From contig NZ_JQNB01000001.1 of NCBI RefSeq assembly GCF_000745005.1, forward strand, positions 992,001 to 1,056,000: a stretch of DNA of 64,000 bases, read 5' to 3'. This DNA is from Luteibacter sp. 9135. GTDB lineage: Bacteria; Pseudomonadota; Gammaproteobacteria; Xanthomonadales; Rhodanobacteraceae. Positions 61,764 through 64,000 of this stretch are shown one piece after another. Position 1 is the stretch's first letter, and each line of letters begins with the position of its first letter. The translations under genes were made by a program, and so were the position numbers. Under the pieces are notes generated by a model, which was given only the letters and a program-made list of their open reading frames with translations, searched no databases and was not told the DNA's origin.

Positions 61764-64000
61764 TCATCCCGCGCCGGCGCCGGTACCTGTGCGTTTCGCC
61801 AGCGCCACCAGCAGCGCGCGCAGCGCGGCCGGCCGCACCGGCTTGTGCAGCACCGGGTATCCCAGCGTACGCGCACGCTGCTTCAGCGCCGTGCTGCCGT
61901 CGGCCGTGACCAGGGCCGCGGGCGGCATCGGCACGATGGTCGTGCCGATGTGTTGCAGGGCGTCCACGCCATCCATGCCTTCGCCCAGGTGATAGTCGGC
62001 GAGGATGAGATCCACGTGCGTGCTCGCGAGCACCGCCAGCGCCGCGGGTACGTCGATGGCCACGCGGCAATCCACGCCCCAACGGCCCAGCAGGGCCTGC
62101 ATGCCCTCCAGGATGGTGTCGTCGTTGTCGAGGCACAGTACCGTCAGCGGCAGTTGCTCGCCGCCGGGACGCGCCATCGTCGGTGCGCGCTTGCGCGATA
62201 CCGCCGCCGTGCGTGGCACGGTGATGCTGAAGCAGCTGCCACGCCCGACCCGCGAGCGCAGTCCCAGTGTATGGCCGAGGATGCCGGCCAGGCGCTCGCA
62301 GATCGACAGCCCCAGGCCGAGACCTTTTTCGCCCCACGGCGACGGACGCTCCAGCCGCTGGAACTCACCGAAGATGCGTGCCTGCTGCTCCGGCGCGACA
62401 CCGGGCCCCGTATCCCATACCTCGATGCGCAGATGGTCCCCCTCATGGCGCACCCCCAGCACGACGCCACCCGTGCGCGTGTAGCGCAACGCGTTGGAGA
62501 GGAAGTTGGCCACGATGCGTCGCAGCAGCTGCGCGTCCGAGCGCACGGAAAGCGATGACGGCACTACGTGAAGCGTGAGGCCGCGCTGCTCGGCCACCAC
62601 GGCAAACTGCTGCTTCAGCGAATCGAACAGGTCCGCGAGGGCGAAGGGGAGTACCTCGGGCCGGTAGCTGCCGGCATCCAGGCGCGAGACATCCAGCAAG
62701 GCATCCAGCAGGTCCTCGGCCGCGCGGAACGACGCATCGATGCGTTCGGCCAGGCCGGCCGCTTCCGTGTCCAGGCCTGGATGTTGGCGCAGCGCCGAGG
62801 TGAACAAGCGGGCGGCGTTCAACGGTTGCAGAAGGTCGTGGCTGGCGGCAGCAAGGAAACGTGTCTTCGACGCATTGGCCGCTTCCGCGTCGCGTCGCGC
62901 CATCGCCGTGGCGTTCAACGCCTCCGACAACTCGGCCGTACGTACCTCCACCCGTTGTTCCAGGGTTTCGTTCGCATCGATAAGGGCCTGCTCCACGGTC
63001 TTGTACGCGGTGACATCGGTGAACGTGGTGACGAAGCCGCCGCCGGGTAGTGCGCGGCCGCGCATCTCGATCACCGTGCCGTCGGGGCGTACGCGCGAGA
63101 ACACGTGCGGCGAGCCGGCACGCATGTAGCGGATACGCTTGGCGACATGCTCGTCCACCTCGCCGGGCCCGCATTCGCCGAGCTCGGCGTTCCAGCGGAT
63201 CAGGTCCGCCACGGGCAGGCCGACGTAGACCATCCCTTCGGGATAGTCGAACAGCTCCATGTAGCGGCGATTCCATGCCACCAGGCGCATGTCGCCATCC
63301 ACGACGCTGATGCCTTGCGAGACGTTTTCCAGCGTCGTGGACAACAGTTCGCGGTTGAAGCGCAGTTCCTGCGAGGCTTCGTCGAGCAGCGCCATGGCCT
63401 CGGCGATGTCCAGTCCGGTACCGGACAGCGCACCCATCAGGATGCGTCGTGCGCTGGCCGCGCCCACGGCGCTCGCCAGCAGGCGTTCGGTGAACTGGAT
63501 CAACGGACGGTCCGCGGCATCCGACGACACCAGTGCCACGCCGTGGCGCTCGCCGTATTCATGGAACGCACGCGCGGTGACGCGCTCACCGACGATACGG
63601 CCGGCGATGGTGCCCAGGTCGCGCACGGTGACGCGACCGCGCCAGTCGCCGGCGCCGCCGGCGCTGCGCACGAAGGGATCGACGAACAGCGCCGCGTGCA
63701 GCCGCTCGGCCACGCTGGGTCGAAAGCGCAGGGAGATGAAGACCAGGCAGCCGACGTTGGTCAGCAGCGACCAGAAGGTGCCGTGCGTCACCGGCTCCCA
63801 GCCGGTCAGGTGGAACAGTTCCGTGGGTTTCAGCCAGGCAATGCCGAACGGCCCATCCCGCATCCATGAGGTACCGATCCATCCCGCACGCGTCATGGCG
63901 GGTAGCAGCAGGGTATAGGCCCACACGGCAAAGCCGGCCAGCAGGCCAACCTGCACGCCGCTGCGGCTGGCACCGCGCCAGTACAGGGCGGAGACGATGG
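61764..64000 (-). CDS. crbS: Symporter-linked hybrid histidine kinase, CrbS-like (5' end outside window)
   Basis: Partial, about 745 residues. The start of the protein lies beyond base 64000. The visible N-terminal part is the end of an SLC5/sodium:solute symporter domain with membrane helices, a STAC-type linker, then a PAS domain (about 205-330 of this part). The kinase core (phospho-acceptor His in A-A-S-H-D-L-L-Q-P-L-N-A), HATPase and a C-terminal receiver domain with the phospho-acceptor Asp in I-L-A-D-Y-H-L-G follow. CrbS senses acetate-like signals and phosphorylates CrbR, which turns on acs. It is convergent with the crbR-like gene 37 bp away, separated from acs by it. Confidence 0.82.
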   Translation of the reverse strand, partial: IVSALYWRGASRSGVQVGLLAGFAVWAYTLLLPAMTRAGWIGTSWMRDGPFGIAWLKPTELFHLTGWEPVTHGTFWSLLTNVGCLVFISLRFRPSVAERLHAALFVDPFVRSAGGAGDWRGRVTVRDLGTIAGRIVGERVTARAFHEYGERHGVALVSSDAADRPLIQFTERLLASAVGAASARRILMGALSGTGLDIAEAMALLDEASQELRFNRELLSTTLENVSQGISVVDGDMRLVAWNRRYMELFDYPEGMVYVGLPVADLIRWNAELGECGPGEVDEHVAKRIRYMRAGSPHVFSRVRPDGTVIEMRGRALPGGGFVTTFTDVTAYKTVEQALIDANETLEQRVEVRTAELSEALNATAMARRDAEAANASKTRFLAAASHDLLQPLNAARLFTSALRQHPGLDTEAAGLAERIDASFRAAEDLLDALLDVSRLDAGSYRPEVLPFALADLFDSLKQQFAVVAEQRGLTLHVVPSSLSVRSDAQLLRRIVANFLSNALRYTRTGGVVLGVRHEGDHLRIEVWDTGPGVAPEQQARIFGEFQRLERPSPWGEKGLGLGLSICERLAGILGHTLGLRSRVGRGSCFSITVPRTAAVSRKRAPTMARPGGEQLPLTVLCLDNDDTILEGMQALLGRWGVDCRVAIDVPAALAVLASTHVDLILADYHLGEGMDGVDALQHIGTTIVPMPPAALVTADGSTALKQRARTLGYPVLHKPVRPAALRALLVALAKRTGTGAGAG

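Overview
The window is about 64 kb of high-GC chromosomal DNA from a gammaproteobacterium. It most resembles the Xanthomonadales, family Rhodanobacteraceae (Luteibacter/Dyella-like). That placement is an inference from gene content: a phhA/Lrp pair, a TonB receptor next to DUF3649-PepSY-DUF3325 genes, class 1 fructose bisphosphatase, a PA0069-type radical SAM protein, an acs-CrbSR locus, many xanthomonad-style palindromic GTAGGAGC repeats, and GTG/TTG starts. No rRNA, tRNA or CRISPR array was seen.

Layout. 1-6.3 kb: tail of an efflux outer-membrane factor overlapping a short-chain dehydrogenase; a leftward run of small membrane/stress-type proteins (DUF1328, DUF883, holin-like, AI-2E transporter); a PEBP protein; and an overlapping hydrolase/acyltransferase pair. 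6.3-8.7 kb: Lrp-type regulator divergent from phenylalanine hydroxylase, then a REP-rich gap with a structured RNA candidate. 8.7-14 kb: GDSL hydrolase, RES-Xre toxin-antitoxin pair, DUF885 protein, WYL regulator and GST. 14-19.3 kb: fbp, patatin lipoprotein, GH19 chitinase, a 750-bp gap built from nested palindromes and REPs, and a GH43 enzyme whose last codons lie in a REP. 19.4-23.8 kb: iron-type locus with a TonB receptor divergent from three overlapping inner-membrane genes, with Fur-like palindromes between them. 23.8-27.8 kb: M24 peptidase-like, HEAT-like, nitronate monooxygenase, small membrane and TolC genes. 28.0-37.3 kb: one giant autotransporter adhesin (3076 aa) with an internal tandem duplication of about 465 residues. 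37.8-51.2 kb: oxidoreductases, a MarR regulator, a membrane HExxH protein, two chemotaxis-type receptors, an M61 peptidase, YdfG and a VOC protein. 51.2-54.7 kb: an AT-rich insertion carrying a single 893-aa SIR2-domain protein, bounded by a direct repeat of the 3' end of the neighbouring radical SAM gene. 54.6-64 kb: radical SAM gene, then an acetate-use module (MFS transporter, DcaP-like porin, acs, CrbR-like regulator, CrbS-like symporter/hybrid kinase running off the end).

The most notable items are the SIR2 islet, which is a probable NAD-consuming anti-phage gene at an apparent integration site; the duplicated autotransporter passenger; the 3'-UTR-type small RNA candidate with two mutually exclusive stems; and the nested palindromic repeat family between the chitinase and GH43 genes. 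All functions are deduced from sequence motifs and family knowledge; no database search was run.
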